A DNA stretch of 64,000 nucleotides from Nematostella vectensis (GCF_932526225.1 NC_064040.1:10206856-10270855), one strand, 5' to 3'. Positions 52,938 through 64,000 are shown, numbered from the stretch's first letter. Numbers and translations are program-made. The notes: generated by a model from the sequence alone, not told the origin.

Positions 52938-55900
52938 ATGGCAGGGGTCTTTCTATGTCCACAAACGTGTGGATTTGGGAAGGTTATAGCATTGCAGGTG
53001 GCCAGGGAGGTCGAAAAGGCATTACCGAGAGAAAGTGGTGAAAGCACTACAAAGTACAATGCGAGAGTAAAGGGGGAGCAGTACAGAAAGTACAGGAGCT
53101 ATTTCCCACCACAAGTAACAGGGGATGCTTTTGATATCGAGTTCCTTAAATTCCATAGAAAGCTGCCTGGTTTGAGGAATGCCATGAACAAATGGAACAC
53201 CAGAAAAGCTGAGGAAAAATCAAAGTTTATGGAGACTTTCTCTAGAGAGAAATGGCAAGGTTTATCTGAAAATAGAAGAAAGGAACATTCATTTCAGAAC
53301 TGTAAAGCCTGTGCAATCAGATACACAGAGGTTATGTCATACTTCCCAGTCACCTCAAATTTCTTCAAGGGGAAAGCAAAGCAAAATATTATATTTGCCG
53401 CTAACAACGAGGCTCAGCGTCTGCGAAATGCAACCCCTACTGTAAAAGCACGAAAACGTGATGCTACAAATGTTGCAAGAGCTCTCTTTGAGCAATATGA
53501 GGAAAGTTTCCAAGAACAGTACCAGTGTTCACTTGCCAGTGCCCTGTCATCTGTTCCAGGGATAAACTTGCAACACAAAACTGAAAATGACAAGAGAAAT
53601 GAACGACGCCGCATTTACACTTCATCAAAAGAAAATGTAGAAAACCAAATGAAAGAGACTGCATTTTTGAGGTGAGCTCAATTATTTAAATTTGAAAGAA
53701 AATTTTGGGAGAAATTTTGATGGGAAGTGAAAAAAAAATCAATGAGTCCAATTTTCTATAGTTTTATTGGGATATTAATTACAACATACCAATTAATTAT
53801 TAGATGTTATGGAAGTGGACAGTCCATTAGAGGATGGGAGCGTGGGCGTAGAGCATTGTCGTTTGAGCCAGCAAACACTGCAAGAGAAAGAATGGATGAG
53901 CCTAACAAGAAAAAGAGAAAAAAAGACCACACCGGGGACATGGAGAGGATGGGATGGGACAAGGCCGGGCTTAAAGCAGAGGTTGAGGCGTACCAGGGTG
54001 GTCATCTTATCAATTACAGTGCTCTAGCTAGGAAGTATAATGTGACAGACAGCAGTGGACAAGTTGCACTTAACGGCGGACAGATTGTGAAGGAGTGGCT
54101 AGTGAGAAACGGAGTAGATGTTGACCGGTTTAGTACCAAACGCAAAAACCCCATGGATCCAGTAATTAGAAGAAGGAAAAGGAGAGGGCAAGGGGGAGAG
54201 ATCAGCATACCCTGTGAGCCAGACAAGAAAACACTGAAAGCACAGCTATTGCAGAAGATCCACACAAAGGAGTACAGTATAGGAGAACGGATTGTACCAC
54301 GAAAGGTAGGCAGTTAAAAATAACTTTTTGCAGGGCCATTGTGTTAAAGTCAATTGTCAGATTGATATAAAAACAAAAACAATTTCAGTACATGAACTAG
54401 ATTGTCAATGTCTCTACAATATGTCTCCAATGTCTTTTATCTGAAGAAATTAATTGCATATTCTCTTTGTTTTTCAGTATGAAAAGCTTATCCTTACAAA
54501 GGATCTGAAAATAAAAAAAGTGGATGTCTATACTGATGGTAGAAAAATGCCCCTTGCCAATATCCGAAGGACAATGTTAAAAAAACAGGAGAAGTTTCTC
54601 CGGGGGACAACAGAGGAAGGAATAGCAGAGCTTACAGCAGAACAGCTAAGAACAAGGCTTTTGCAGATCAACGAGTATGTGGATGGTATGGCAGTCCCAG
54701 ACATGAGGGAGAAGCTAAAAAGCCATGAAAGAACAAGGCATCTGATGGTATGGCTAGATAACTCAACAGTTGCTAACTCTGGATATCTGGTGTGCCTTAT
54801 GACCTGTCTTTATGACAAGGCAGTGTTCCTTACAGATGAGGAGTATGCTGCAAAATATGGAAGAAGGGTTAATGTGCAAATGCTGGTTGAAGAACCAGAG
54901 CTACATTTTATTGCAAAATGTGGGAGCTCTGACCATGAGCTTTTATTATATTCGGAGACAAGGCTCCAATGTGTCAGAGAGCTGTGTGATGACAACAGTA
55001 TTTCATACACTGATATCATGAGGTTTTGTCAGGGAGACTCTCCATTGCGAGCTTTTGAGACAGGACAACAGAAAGGAGGAAACTACTTTTGTTCTACCTG
55101 TGAAGTACACTGTGACATGACCAGCGACTTGGCCTACACTCTGAATTTGGAGGCCATATCCCTTACTGAGAGACAGCAGGCAATTCTTCGGGGGACCGTC
55201 TCCCTCTCTAAATCAAAACAGAAAAAAGCTAAACCACTGGAAGGTCTGAAAAAAGAAGAGCTTGAAAAGGAACTGGCATCAAGGGGCATTTATGAAGGAA
55301 AAACGAAAATGGAGATGCAGAAACTACTCACTGAAGAAATGAAAGGAAAACAAAGAGTGCCTGCACTTCTCTTTAATACCCCAACAGAATCCCTGACCAA
55401 CCTTAATCTAGAATCTTATGAAGTCATACCATGCGAGCCTCTTCATGATCTTGGCAATCATATTGCAAATTTCTTTGCTGAATTTCCAAGCCATCTGATG
55501 GGTGAAGAAAAGGCTTTGATAGAGGAGACAATCACACTCAGTCTGGCAGGGAAAGACAGCAAGAGATGTGTGGACCAAAGGGAAGCCCTTATCAAAACTG
55601 CTGGGGTGGCACACCAGTCCAATATCATGTCCAAGAAAGCCATGGCTGCCATTGACACCTTGGTTGAGATGCAGAGACTCCTCTACGCGGCAGACAGCCA
55701 AAGATCTCCGGCCTCAATTCTTAGATATAGCAACCAAGCCTGGTACCACGCCATATTGTTGATAGATTTTGTGAAGGACACAAAGAAGCTAACCTCAAGA
55801 AAACTGTATGGAGTGTACTTTCATAACCTGACAGCCCATGCTACCAGTACATTGCGCTTAATGTCTGGACAAGCTGCTAATGCAGAACGACAAGAAAGGA

Positions 55901-56548
55901 TCTTTAACAGTATCAAGCGCATCACGAAGCAGACATCGAATTACCATCAAGGGCAAATAATACCTAACCTTTTCATCCGCTTGCAAGCAGAGCGCCAGAT
56001 AGGCCTGCAACGAGATGATGTGTTCAGACAGCAAGACCATGTAAGCAAGCTAGCAACTTGCCTCCCATCTCCCAAGAACACTGTCATACCTGAGGAGCTC
56101 ATTCAAAGGCATAGCCATGCATGGCAAGCTCACCTCCAAGAAATAAGTGACTTCTTAGTTGAAGGAGAAGGTGTTTGGTGGAAGAAAGTTGAAGATGGAG
56201 TTGAATTTCATGATGTCACAGACATTCCCTCTGGTTGTGGGCCCTCTCTTCACCACTTTCGATCCAGCAACTTGAAAAAAGAGGCTGAGAGACTAGACAA
56301 TTGCTGGAAACATTGCATAGCCAACAGCATTCCCCTCCCTACTCACCTCCTAAGAATCGACCAAGACGATGGGACAACACTTAGAATAAGAATTGACCCA
56401 GAATCAGTTCCTGCTGACACAAGGAATGCCTCAGATGAGACAAGTGAAGAAGATGAAAATGCTGTTAGCATTACCCTGGCCCCAGATGAAGTAGTCTGTC
56501 ACAATGCAGGTTTCCCCCTACCGGAAGAGGTCCCACACAAAATGAAAA
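52938..56548 (+). CDS. DDE-type transposase-like protein with SAP motif (three exons, 3' end uncertain)
   Basis: Exons 52938-53671, 53804-54305 and 54478 to about 56548 join in phase to about 1100 codons. A basic N-terminal region (KYNARVKGEQYRKYRSYFPP) is followed by a coiled, charged second exon (GWDKAGLKAEVEAYQGGHL). The third exon holds probable catalytic Asp regions (HLMVWLDNSTVANSG; MRFCQGDSPLRAFETG), a CxxC knuckle (YFCSTCEVHC), a SAP-like DNA-binding motif (LKKEELEKELASRG) and AERQERIFNSIKRITKQTSN, where E is the likely third catalytic residue. The D-D-knuckle-E layout resembles KDZ/Plavaka-like transposases of the CMC group; this is judged by eye. A donor AAAAGTATGT at 56548 probably ends the exon. 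Without it the frame runs to 56970 through repeats. Confidence 0.7.
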
Positions 56549-57290
56549 GTATGTATTTGGTATGTAACCTGTATGTAAAAGGCATGTCTTTTTTGTACTG
56601 GATATGTATTGGGTATGTAAAAAAATACATACCTTTTACATACCTATACTTACATACCCTAAACATACCCTTTTCTTTTAGCCATCTATGTATTTGGTAT
56701 GTAAAAATACATGCCTTTTATTCACCCACACTTACATACCAAAAACATACCAATCCTATCCAATGCACTTCTATGTATTTGGTATGTAAAAATACATACC
56801 TTTTATATATCTGTCCTTACACACCAAAAACATACCCCTTCTCTTTTAGACGTCTGTGTATTTGGTATGTAAAAATACATATCAATTACATATCCATTCT
56901 TACATACCAAAAACATACCGTTCTCTTTAATCCATATCTATGTATTTGGTATGTAAAAATACAAACCTAATATATACCCATTCTTTCATCCCAAACATTT
57001 GCCGTTGATCTATGTATTTGGTATGTAAAAAAAACATATCTTTCACATACCTATACTTTTATACCCAAAAAAATGGCAGTATTAGGCCATCTATGTATTT
57101 GGTATGTGAAAATACATACTATTTACATACCCATTCTAACATACCAAAAACACACCCATCTCATTGCTGTATTTGGTATTGAAAAAATGCATGCCTTTAC
57201 ATACCTATACTTTCAAAAAAGCATACCTTCATTCAGGGCTCTTCTATTAATTTCGTATTCAAAAATACTTTAACCTATTCACATACCCAT
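56545..57290. repeat. ~80-bp hairpin minisatellite (GGTATGTAAAAATACATACC)
   Basis: About nine units at 72-85-bp spacing contain TATGTATTTGGTATGTAAAA followed by ATACATACCTTTTACATACC and a return word ACATACCAAAAACATACC. GGTATGT and ACATACC alternate, so each unit can fold. The array begins exactly at the putative donor of the preceding transposase-like exon. Confidence 0.9.
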
Positions 57291-57552
57291 TGTATGAACT
57301 AATAATAAAAATAATATTTATGGTAATGGGTCATTATTCTTGAAATCACAAAAAATTTATTTATAAATAAATAATTAATTAACTAAATAAAAAATCTGTA
57401 AAAACAATTATGAAAAGTACCAGTGATAAGTAATACGGTATATTTCTAATGATATTTAATTTTGGGTGCAGTTTGGAATTAGGATTAATTATATAAGGTA
57501 AATTTACATTGTGATTCTCACTCTATATTGTCTTTGCGGGAAAAAAAAATTC
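57291..57552. other. AT-rich spacer
   Basis: AT-rich sequence between the hairpin array and the CMC/EnSpm transposase stop. It should hold the left end of that element, but no clear CACT(A/G) terminus can be assigned. Confidence 0.35.
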
Positions 57553-60432
57553 TCATTCTCGCTCAATCCTATTGGGAGGTATCCCAAGAAAAAAACAATT
57601 GTCATTACCAGTGTCAATAAAAAAACATGTCTGAATTAGTGTATGAACAGGTACGCAAACAATGCCTAACGGTTTCCTGTTCATGGGAATCAGATGCCTG
57701 ACTTCTGCTTTTGGTCCTCTCAAGTCTGAGCTGGATAAGTGTTTAGAGTGCAGTATTTCATATTCCTCTATCATAGCTACATAACCATGCTCAGTACACT
57801 GGCAAACCACCTCGCAGGTAGAGCTTCGGCAGGGCTTTTTGTACTTGACAAAATAGAGGACGGACCCATAAGCCATCTCATCATCATCAGGCTTTGTAAA
57901 CTGTACAACAGTCGAATTTCGTTTTGTTACTCGGGTGTATCCTGCACTGTGGATAATGTTATCGCCACGTTTTAATCGGTAAAAACATTTGTACATTATG
58001 TCGAATATTGCCACATTTCCAGCAATTATTTGTAGTTGTTCAACTTCCTGGAGAGCGCTGATGATATAAGGTTTAAGAGATCCCAGTACCTGAAGCTTTA
58101 GATTCTCATCAATTTCCTCGCTCACATGCCCAACCCTTCGTTTTTGAGTTAATGACTGACAAAAGTGTTTTACGTTTAAATCCGTCACATTTTCAATCAT
58201 TTCTGGTAAATGTTGTAAAATGGAAACAGCTCTAACAATTTGGCCCTCAACATTTTGTGAACCATGAAAGAGGCTTCTTAAGTCTCCATTTAAGTCCTCG
58301 TAGAAAAAACAAGAATTACTGAAAAGAGGGCCGTTGAATCTAACAGAATCAGCAAGATGTAAAAGCTGATGAAGATTAAAAGTCATAAATCTGTCATCGT
58401 AGAGTCCTTGAGCTCGAAGACAAAAATGTTCCAATAGCTGATTAGCCTTGTTTATCTCCATTGGAGAAATTGACTCTTTAAGCAACATATAAACACCACA
58501 CACAAAAAGCATTAAGTGCTGATAGTGTTCATTTGGCAAAATACCCTGCATTACAGGCAAGGAATAATAAAGTAGCCAGGTTCGTAACTCAGACGCTTTG
58601 TAATGCGACCGTTCCTCAACACTTCTTGGTATCCTGCTGACGTAGTTTGGCGGTTTTATCCTCTCACGCCGTTCGTCACATGCTTTGACGCTATTTCCAC
58701 AATACCAAGAACATTTCTTGTGTTTCTTGTCGAACCAGTAGCACAGTAATTGTTTCATTACTCCTAACAAAACAGCGTGCATATAATCAATTGCCATTCC
58801 TTTGACAATATTAAAACCTGGAAATCCAAATGCCATGCTTATACCTTTCACGCCATCTACAGTAGTAGCTTTACTCGGAGACTGCGCAGCGCTCTTTGCA
58901 TCTCTCAAAAACTCGCTGTGTGTTCTTAATGGAGATAATTTTTTCCGGTCTGGCATTTTAACGTAAGGGAAAATGCGACAGTTGCCTTTTTTCTCTGTCC
59001 TTACGTTTTGCCCTTTTGCCTTGCAATATGGGCAACCACATTCACCATTAAATTGCTTCATACACATGAAGAGGCATTTTGCAGGAGCATCCATTGTAGT
59101 GCTTATTACAATAGCTCGCCAAGTTATATCAGAACCATTTAGATTTAAGGTAAATCCGTCATTATAAAGTGTTTGAAACATGTCCTTAAAAGGATGCAGA
59201 AAAACTGAAAAGAGAGGTTTCGTGTTCCCGAACCAAAGGCCTGCAAAAAGGCGATACTTTCTTGAATACCTCATACGCGGAGGCAAATCACATATAACCA
59301 TGTAAACCGGCCATATAGCATAGCTGGAGCTTTTAAACAATGCCACACCGTCCGTGTTTAGCTGAATAGCAAAATTGTTTGGATTTCTCAAAAAACCATG
59401 TTCTTTAAAAAATAATTGATAATTTTCGCCGTCAATTATATCCTCGATGTTTTCTGGGCAGTTCCGCCTTCTTTTGTCTTCCTCGTGGTTGAATCGGTAG
59501 GACGTAAGAGCTTCTACAAACGAACTGTCTTTAAGCATGCATGACAGCTGTGTGATAATTGGAAATACTATAAACGTATCCCATGTCTTACTTTTTCCAG
59601 GGGCGAAGCTCTTTTTGCAGTGCACGCAATTTTGCGTTGCGATTGGCTTAGTTTTTCCCAAGTATCGATTGCACCTTGTACAAAAATAGTGCCACTCTAT
59701 GGGGGCACTCATGGAGCCTAGGTGATTCCAGAGTGTGTGAAGTGTTTTCATGCATCTATTAGGTACCGGGCAATGAAGGGAGATAAGTATTAACAGATGG
59801 GAAATCGCGGAAGCAGTAAGGCTCTCTGCCATCGCAAATGTCATTATAGCTGCTAGATGCATGGTCACTGTTAGCAAACTACCAGAATAAATTGGCGGAT
59901 CCTGCTCTTGTGCAGTCATCAGGTCTAAATCTGCCCCGTCACTTTCAATTGAAGAGTCATCCAGCTCAATAAAGTCTTCTTGTTCTTCGTTCTCGTCTTT
60001 ACTTCCATGTTCATTGTTAATTTCAGTTTCCGAGTCAAAAACGACGTCTGCAAGTTTCTCCCAGTCTTCGTTATCCAAATATTCATATATCTCCGCTCGG
60101 TTTTCAAAATTTCTGCTAGTGTGAACAGTGTCGGAATTACAAGTGGTCTCGCATGCAGTACAATCAGCTACAAAATTATCTTCGCTTTCGGATAGGACGT
60201 CATCAGGGTATTCGGCTATTATATCCTCCGTCGTTAAACTAGAAGCTCCCGCGAGAGTATCGTCTATCTTATCTTCTGTTTCTAAATCCAATAAGTTATC
60301 ATTTTCGTTAGGATGAGAATCTGCAAACTTGCTTCTTGTTCGGGTTGTCCTGGGGATCTTGGATGGCGAAGTAATTGTGTTATAATACTGACAGTACCGT
60401 CCTTGCTTTTTTCGATTCTTTCGACCATCCAT
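57553..60432 (-). CDS. CMC/EnSpm-type DDE transposase, intact 959 residues
   Basis: One uninterrupted exon from ATG 60432. The N-terminal ~180 residues are acidic and disordered (ELDDSSIESDGADLDL). A four-Cys zinc ribbon lies at about 251-272 (CTRCNRYLGK, NCVHCKK). Catalytic motifs follow in the order known for EnSpm/Transposase_21-like enzymes: D361 in QLNTDGVALFKSSS, D448 in ISTTMDAPAKCL followed by the GCPYC knuckle, H552 in AIDYMHAVLLGVMKQL, and E712 in FYEDLNGDLRSLFHGSQNV. It cuts and pastes its own element in the nucleus. No stop or frameshift is seen, so it may be recently active. It diverges from a companion gene starting 246 bp away. Confidence 0.9.
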   Translation of the reverse strand: MDGRKNRKKQGRYCQYYNTITSPSKIPRTTRTRSKFADSHPNENDNLLDLETEDKIDDTLAGASSLTTEDIIAEYPDDVLSESEDNFVADCTACETTCNSDTVHTSRNFENRAEIYEYLDNEDWEKLADVVFDSETEINNEHGSKDENEEQEDFIELDDSSIESDGADLDLMTAQEQDPPIYSGSLLTVTMHLAAIMTFAMAESLTASAISHLLILISLHCPVPNRCMKTLHTLWNHLGSMSAPIEWHYFCTRCNRYLGKTKPIATQNCVHCKKSFAPGKSKTWDTFIVFPIITQLSCMLKDSSFVEALTSYRFNHEEDKRRRNCPENIEDIIDGENYQLFFKEHGFLRNPNNFAIQLNTDGVALFKSSSYAIWPVYMVICDLPPRMRYSRKYRLFAGLWFGNTKPLFSVFLHPFKDMFQTLYNDGFTLNLNGSDITWRAIVISTTMDAPAKCLFMCMKQFNGECGCPYCKAKGQNVRTEKKGNCRIFPYVKMPDRKKLSPLRTHSEFLRDAKSAAQSPSKATTVDGVKGISMAFGFPGFNIVKGMAIDYMHAVLLGVMKQLLCYWFDKKHKKCSWYCGNSVKACDERRERIKPPNYVSRIPRSVEERSHYKASELRTWLLYYSLPVMQGILPNEHYQHLMLFVCGVYMLLKESISPMEINKANQLLEHFCLRAQGLYDDRFMTFNLHQLLHLADSVRFNGPLFSNSCFFYEDLNGDLRSLFHGSQNVEGQIVRAVSILQHLPEMIENVTDLNVKHFCQSLTQKRRVGHVSEEIDENLKLQVLGSLKPYIISALQEVEQLQIIAGNVAIFDIMYKCFYRLKRGDNIIHSAGYTRVTKRNSTVVQFTKPDDDEMAYGSVLYFVKYKKPCRSSTCEVVCQCTEHGYVAMIEEYEILHSKHLSSSDLRGPKAEVRHLIPMNRKPLGIVCVPVHTLIQTCFFIDTGNDNCFFLGIPPNRIERE

Positions 60433-60678
60433 GTTGTTTTTGCCTGTAACATGAAAGTAATTCCGTCTAGTTTTCAGTTGTTTGTTCAGGCCATTATCTC
60501 TGGCCTACGGTATCAATCAATCTTGGCAGTTTCGACCTGATTGGTCAGTTTTGTTTTATTTTGTGATGTTCACGTCTATTTCGAGCACGATCTGGTTAAT
60601 AACTAGCCTTTGTCGCATCCGTTTTTCCTACTCGAACTTTTAAATAGTCGATCACCCGACCGACATTTTCAACTACAA
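60433..60678. promoter_or_regulatory. Divergent promoter region inside the EnSpm-type element
   Basis: 246 bp separates the transposase ATG (60432, minus) from the companion ATG (60679, plus). No clear TATA box. ACTTTTAAATAG lies about 30 bp before the companion ATG. Confidence 0.5.
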
Positions 60679-63094
60679 ATGGCATCTCGTTTTCCAGCAT
60701 TTGCATTGGTTAAATGGATAGGCGATCCAGAGCCCGAGTGTTGGAAGGTGATATATACGAAAAATATATGTACCGAGGATATACCGGAGGGAGTAATCGA
60801 GGGTTCAACCTACAATGCTGTGTGGGATCCCAAGCAAGAAATGGCCCGCGCCAAAGTTTTAAAACTTCATGGTAAGTCTCTTAATAATAACTTCCCATTA
60901 TACATGTTGCATTAAAATTGCCTGGACGTATTAATGATTTGCAATCGAACATATCTAACCCTCAACGAACGCGATAAATGACAGTTAAACTTGAAATTCT
61001 GGTCTGCCCGAAGAACTCGGCGCTGATCACCCGAGTGTGAATTTGGAATATAAGAGTTAACCACCATACAATTCGGATTTTACAGACATTGGCCTCGGTT
61101 TTATGCTTGTTTGCCCCTTATAATTATTTTCAGAATCACCTAAAAAAATCACCATGTGGCGCTTAGCTGTTATCACTAAATTCCACAGTTGCGACAGAGG
61201 CGAGACTTGGCGCTCCTTGATTGATTTTAATCGAGTAGTATAATATAGTTGTATGAAATACTGTATTTTATTGCTTGAGACGATTAGATTGGCATGAGTT
61301 GTACTCCTTGGTTAAAAGTTAATAAAAACAAGAACACATTGCTGTTATACTTTCAGATAACAAAGCCTTTTTAAATGCTGTTTTTGCACTTACAGATAGT
61401 AAAGCTTTCTTGAATAGTATAAGGAAGCACGAGTACATAGACCCGTTTGAAGAACAACGGAAGGCGACTTTAGATGGTGGGAAGCGACGCCCAAAACCAA
61501 AAACTTTGGGAGGCGATTTTGTTGCTGAAGATATTGGTATTTGACTTATCTTTGTTTACTCATGTTTGCGTTTATGTAATGAGTCGTGGCGTTTAATATA
61601 AATATTTTCAGTGATTTTATCGGTTTCACAGAAATAGATGTGGCCCGAGAAACGGCAACAACCCGAGAAACGGCAACAACCGGAGGTGGGTAAACAAAAG
61701 CTTTAATGTTGCGTGAGTTTTTTTTTTTTTTTTTTGTAGTCTTTTGTAGTCCTGAGAGACTTTTATATTTACCGTCATGAAAAGCACTTTATGAATAATG
61801 CTTTTAATCAAAGGTAATTAAGTACTGTTTGCATTTCGTAACATGGAGTTCCCCAGGTAGAATCTGTTTCCGGCACTGTCAATGATAAGAACATGATAAG
61901 AACAAACATGCCGGAAATGCCTTCAAGGTTGAATCATCTAAAAGAGCGTTTTAGGATGTCAAACATATATCAAATAAAAGGATATGGTTCTCTTTTTGAT
62001 CGGTCTGTTATTAGGAATCAAAAAGTAGTTCCGTTGTATTTTGTTCCGTCTGCAGAGGCCAATTACATACGCCTCTCTTTAGCCGCTCCAAATTGTTGCC
62101 GTGAAATATATTAAAAGCTATTCTACATTCGCGGTTTGATTGATAATAGTCTAGGTGACAAGCAGACAAGAGATGGACCGAATAATATTGGTTTATCGAG
62201 ATTTTGCAAAGTATCGGCTCATTATAAAAGCGGCGTAAATAACCTTTATGACTTAAAATTCTAATCTATTAATCTTGAATCTATAGCTGAGGGACTAAAA
62301 TCCGAATCATTTGACTGCTCAGTCTCTCTTTTGTCAAAACGTCCATAAAACAAGAATTATGACGTCCGTGCTGCCCGCGCTCTATTCACTGGCCCAGTAT
62401 AAGGGTCAAGTCGATGGGGCTCTGATTTCCCCGCACCACAAGGCCAGGGACCAAGGGGCTACCACGGCGGGAGCATTTTCCAGCACAAGTTAGATGATTT
62501 TTGCTTGAATCATGTCCACCCGAATACTTTTAAGCCTTTTGAAATAAAAAAAGCGATGAGATGTGGTAATTACGAACTTTAATCACGATGAAGTTCACAA
62601 ACTCAATTCGAAACACACAAAAAAAGCTAGTTTCGCAATGAATGTTTAGTTCGGAGCGAACTTCGGGATATTCTTGGGAAAAGTATGAAAACAACTGAAA
62701 TGAAACAATTTCCTCCGGGCCTTAAACAATGGGTCATAAAGTGTTATTTATTACCTTTATTTTAATTTATGGTTATAGGCAAGAATGTCAATGAGGAAGA
62801 GAAGAAAAAAACTAAAAAAAGGACCAGTGACAAAGCTTCTTCGGGTACGTCACTACTTGCATAATATGACAATAATAGTATAGTAAAAAAATAGAGTACT
62901 TGGGAAAATTTAAGCGGCAGAACCACTGAAGTACATGATTGGTGAAATTCATAATAACAATAAATCCTCAACAGATAGTAATGCTCCAGTTAAGAAGAAA
63001 AAGTCATCAAAAAAATCATCAAAAAACACCCCCCCTGCGACAACTGTGACCGGAACTGTGGAAAGTTGCGACCAAATTGCTGAGACACTTGAGG
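60679..63094 (+). CDS. Multi-exon companion protein of the EnSpm-type element (3' incomplete)
   Basis: Exons 60679-60871, 61396-61536 (or from 61357), 61632-61686, about 62,779-62,840 and about 62,974-63,093 join in phase 1 throughout. The first encodes a compact domain (FALVKWIGDPEPECWKVIYT, NICTEDIPEGVIEGSTYNAV) of the kind found at the N-terminus of proteins with a C-terminal BEN domain in cnidarians and fish (recalled pattern). Later exons are Lys-rich and disordered (NVNEEEKKKTKKRTSDKASS, APVKKKKSSKKSSKN) and may bind DNA or direct nuclear import. The expected C-terminal domain is not in the window. Exon 3 encodes RETATT twice. It is probably the second gene of the transposon, but a host gene captured beside it is possible. 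Confidence 0.55.
61340..61440. repeat. 39-bp duplication creating two in-frame acceptors in the companion gene
   Basis: TTTCAGATAACAAAGCCTTT at 61351 and TTACAGATAGTAAAGCTTTC at 61390 are tandem copies. Both are AG acceptors in the same phase, and the frame is open between them, so the exon can start with DNKAFLNAVFALTDSKAFL or DSKAFLNSI. Confidence 0.75.
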
Positions 63095-63231
63095 TTAGAT
63101 TTTCAAACATTTTCAAAGAAATGGAGCTTGTGAATGTGAGAAATATACTCTATACCACCCCTCCTTCCCTCATAACTATCTTCAAACACCCAAGAAAAAC
63201 AGGTCAATCGAAAGAACTGTCATGCTCGAGA

Positions 63232-63370
63232 GGATCTGTACAGGACCCGAAATGATCCCAGGACCCGAAACGATCCCAGGACCCGAAACGATCCCAGGAC
63301 CCGAAACGATCCCCAAAAGTACCCCAACTGATCCCGGGACCCGAAACAATCCCCAAGAGTCCCCGAAATG
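63232..63370. repeat. ~17-bp minisatellite (GGACCCGAAACGATCCC)n
   Basis: About six to eight copies of CAGGACCCGAAACGATCC with growing divergence to the right (AGTCCCCGAAATGAACCCC). Confidence 0.9.
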
Positions 63371-64000
63371 AACCCCAAGGAATTACAGTAATGGACAACT
63401 AAAGGAATGTGTAAGGATTGGCTTTCAGTTTTAAAAACATATGAAACATTTAGCTTTGTTTGTGTTATTAAAAGGAAATTTACATTAACTAAAACTATAG
63501 TATTAAGATTTTTATATACGACTGCGGGGGAAATACAGTGGTTGAGTCAGAAATTGGGGTCAACTAACAATTCCTGTGATAGTAATTTGAGGAGCCCGGC
63601 GTGGATAAATCATTTTTACATAACAAGCCATAAAAGAAAGTCTTAACAGATGGGACATGCTGCTTTACATAGGAAGCGAAATGTTTTAAAGTTATTTTTT
63701 GACATGTTTGTTTTCGGTGAATGAAAGACCTATCATATCATGAGATCATGCCGGGGTGTACGCACGACTACATGAGGAAATTCAAAACTCACATAATATT
63801 GCTTTCACATCCTCTTAATATTTTGCATCGGTAGTAGAAGGGTTGTTCGAGTGTATTACTCAGTGTACTTTTGTCATTCCATCTTCTCTGCCAAACCGGC
63901 TGCCTAAAATGTGTCGGTAAATATTCGCTCGTAAGAACAAGGATTTCGTGGTGAAATACATGTTTGGTTGTCAGATGAATATTAATTTTTAGGGGTGATG
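63371..64000. other. No feature seen
   Basis: AT-rich sequence at the window end. Short open frames only. The right end of the EnSpm-type element and later companion exons may lie here or beyond. Confidence 0.35.

Noticed and set aside
56549-56970. C-terminal 140 residues of the transposase-like frame (WYVK/YLYL repeats)
   Set aside because: Encoded by the hairpin minisatellite beyond a strong GTATGT donor; unlikely to be protein.
61893-62114. 73-codon frame in a companion-gene intron
   Set aside because: No in-phase splice sites and no recognisable domain; may be a decayed fragment.

Overview
The window is eukaryotic nuclear DNA from an animal. Its genes are split into many short exons with GT-AG introns, single-copy genes sit among AT-rich introns, and there is a heavy load of small palindromic DNA transposons, minisatellites and a tRNA-derived SINE. 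Intron density, gene families and the aquatic-invertebrate character of the transposase genes suggest a cnidarian, most likely an anthozoan such as a sea anemone (Nematostella-like). The species call is inference. The host gene identities rest on reading frames that splice together in consistent phase.

Left part (0.7-14.4 kb): a 12-exon gene on the minus strand encodes a 607-residue membrane protein with FG-GAP (integrin-alpha-like) calcium-loop repeats. It is head to head, 378 bp between start codons, with MED6 (Mediator subunit 6; 6 exons, 272 residues) on the plus strand. Next (16.3-24.8 kb) is a 4-exon cytosolic sulfotransferase of 297 residues. Its 6-kb first intron holds an antisense transposon-type gene, tandem arrays and AT-rich repeats.

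Middle part (24.9-36.1 kb): a duplicated exon that looks like a signal peptide, a nested cluster of non-autonomous DNA transposons (one with 104-bp inverted ends and a 7-bp target duplication), then a gene I do not recognise. Its product is acidic and repeat-rich and ends in a short hydrophobic tail anchor. About 180-bp hairpin-bearing repeats follow.

Right-middle part (36.2-51.9 kb): all 27 exons of PNPT1 (mitochondrial polynucleotide phosphorylase, 902 residues, with an unusual Arg/Ser/Asp/Tyr-rich tail) on the minus strand. It is head to head, about 350 bp apart, with a TFAM-like mitochondrial HMG-box gene that breaks off inside its second HMG box. Mitochondrial RNA degradation and mitochondrial DNA packaging/transcription could therefore share one bidirectional promoter.

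Right end (52.9-64 kb): two transposon-type gene sets. One is a 3-exon DDE transposase-like gene with a SAP motif, followed by a hairpin minisatellite. The other is an intact 959-residue CMC/EnSpm-type transposase diverging from a multi-exon lysine-rich companion gene that continues towards, and probably past, the window end.

One pattern recurs: short tandem duplications repeatedly straddle exon/intron junctions or the end of a coding region (FG-GAP exons 3, 6, 9 and 12, PNPT1 exon 8, companion-gene exon 2), creating spare splice sites.
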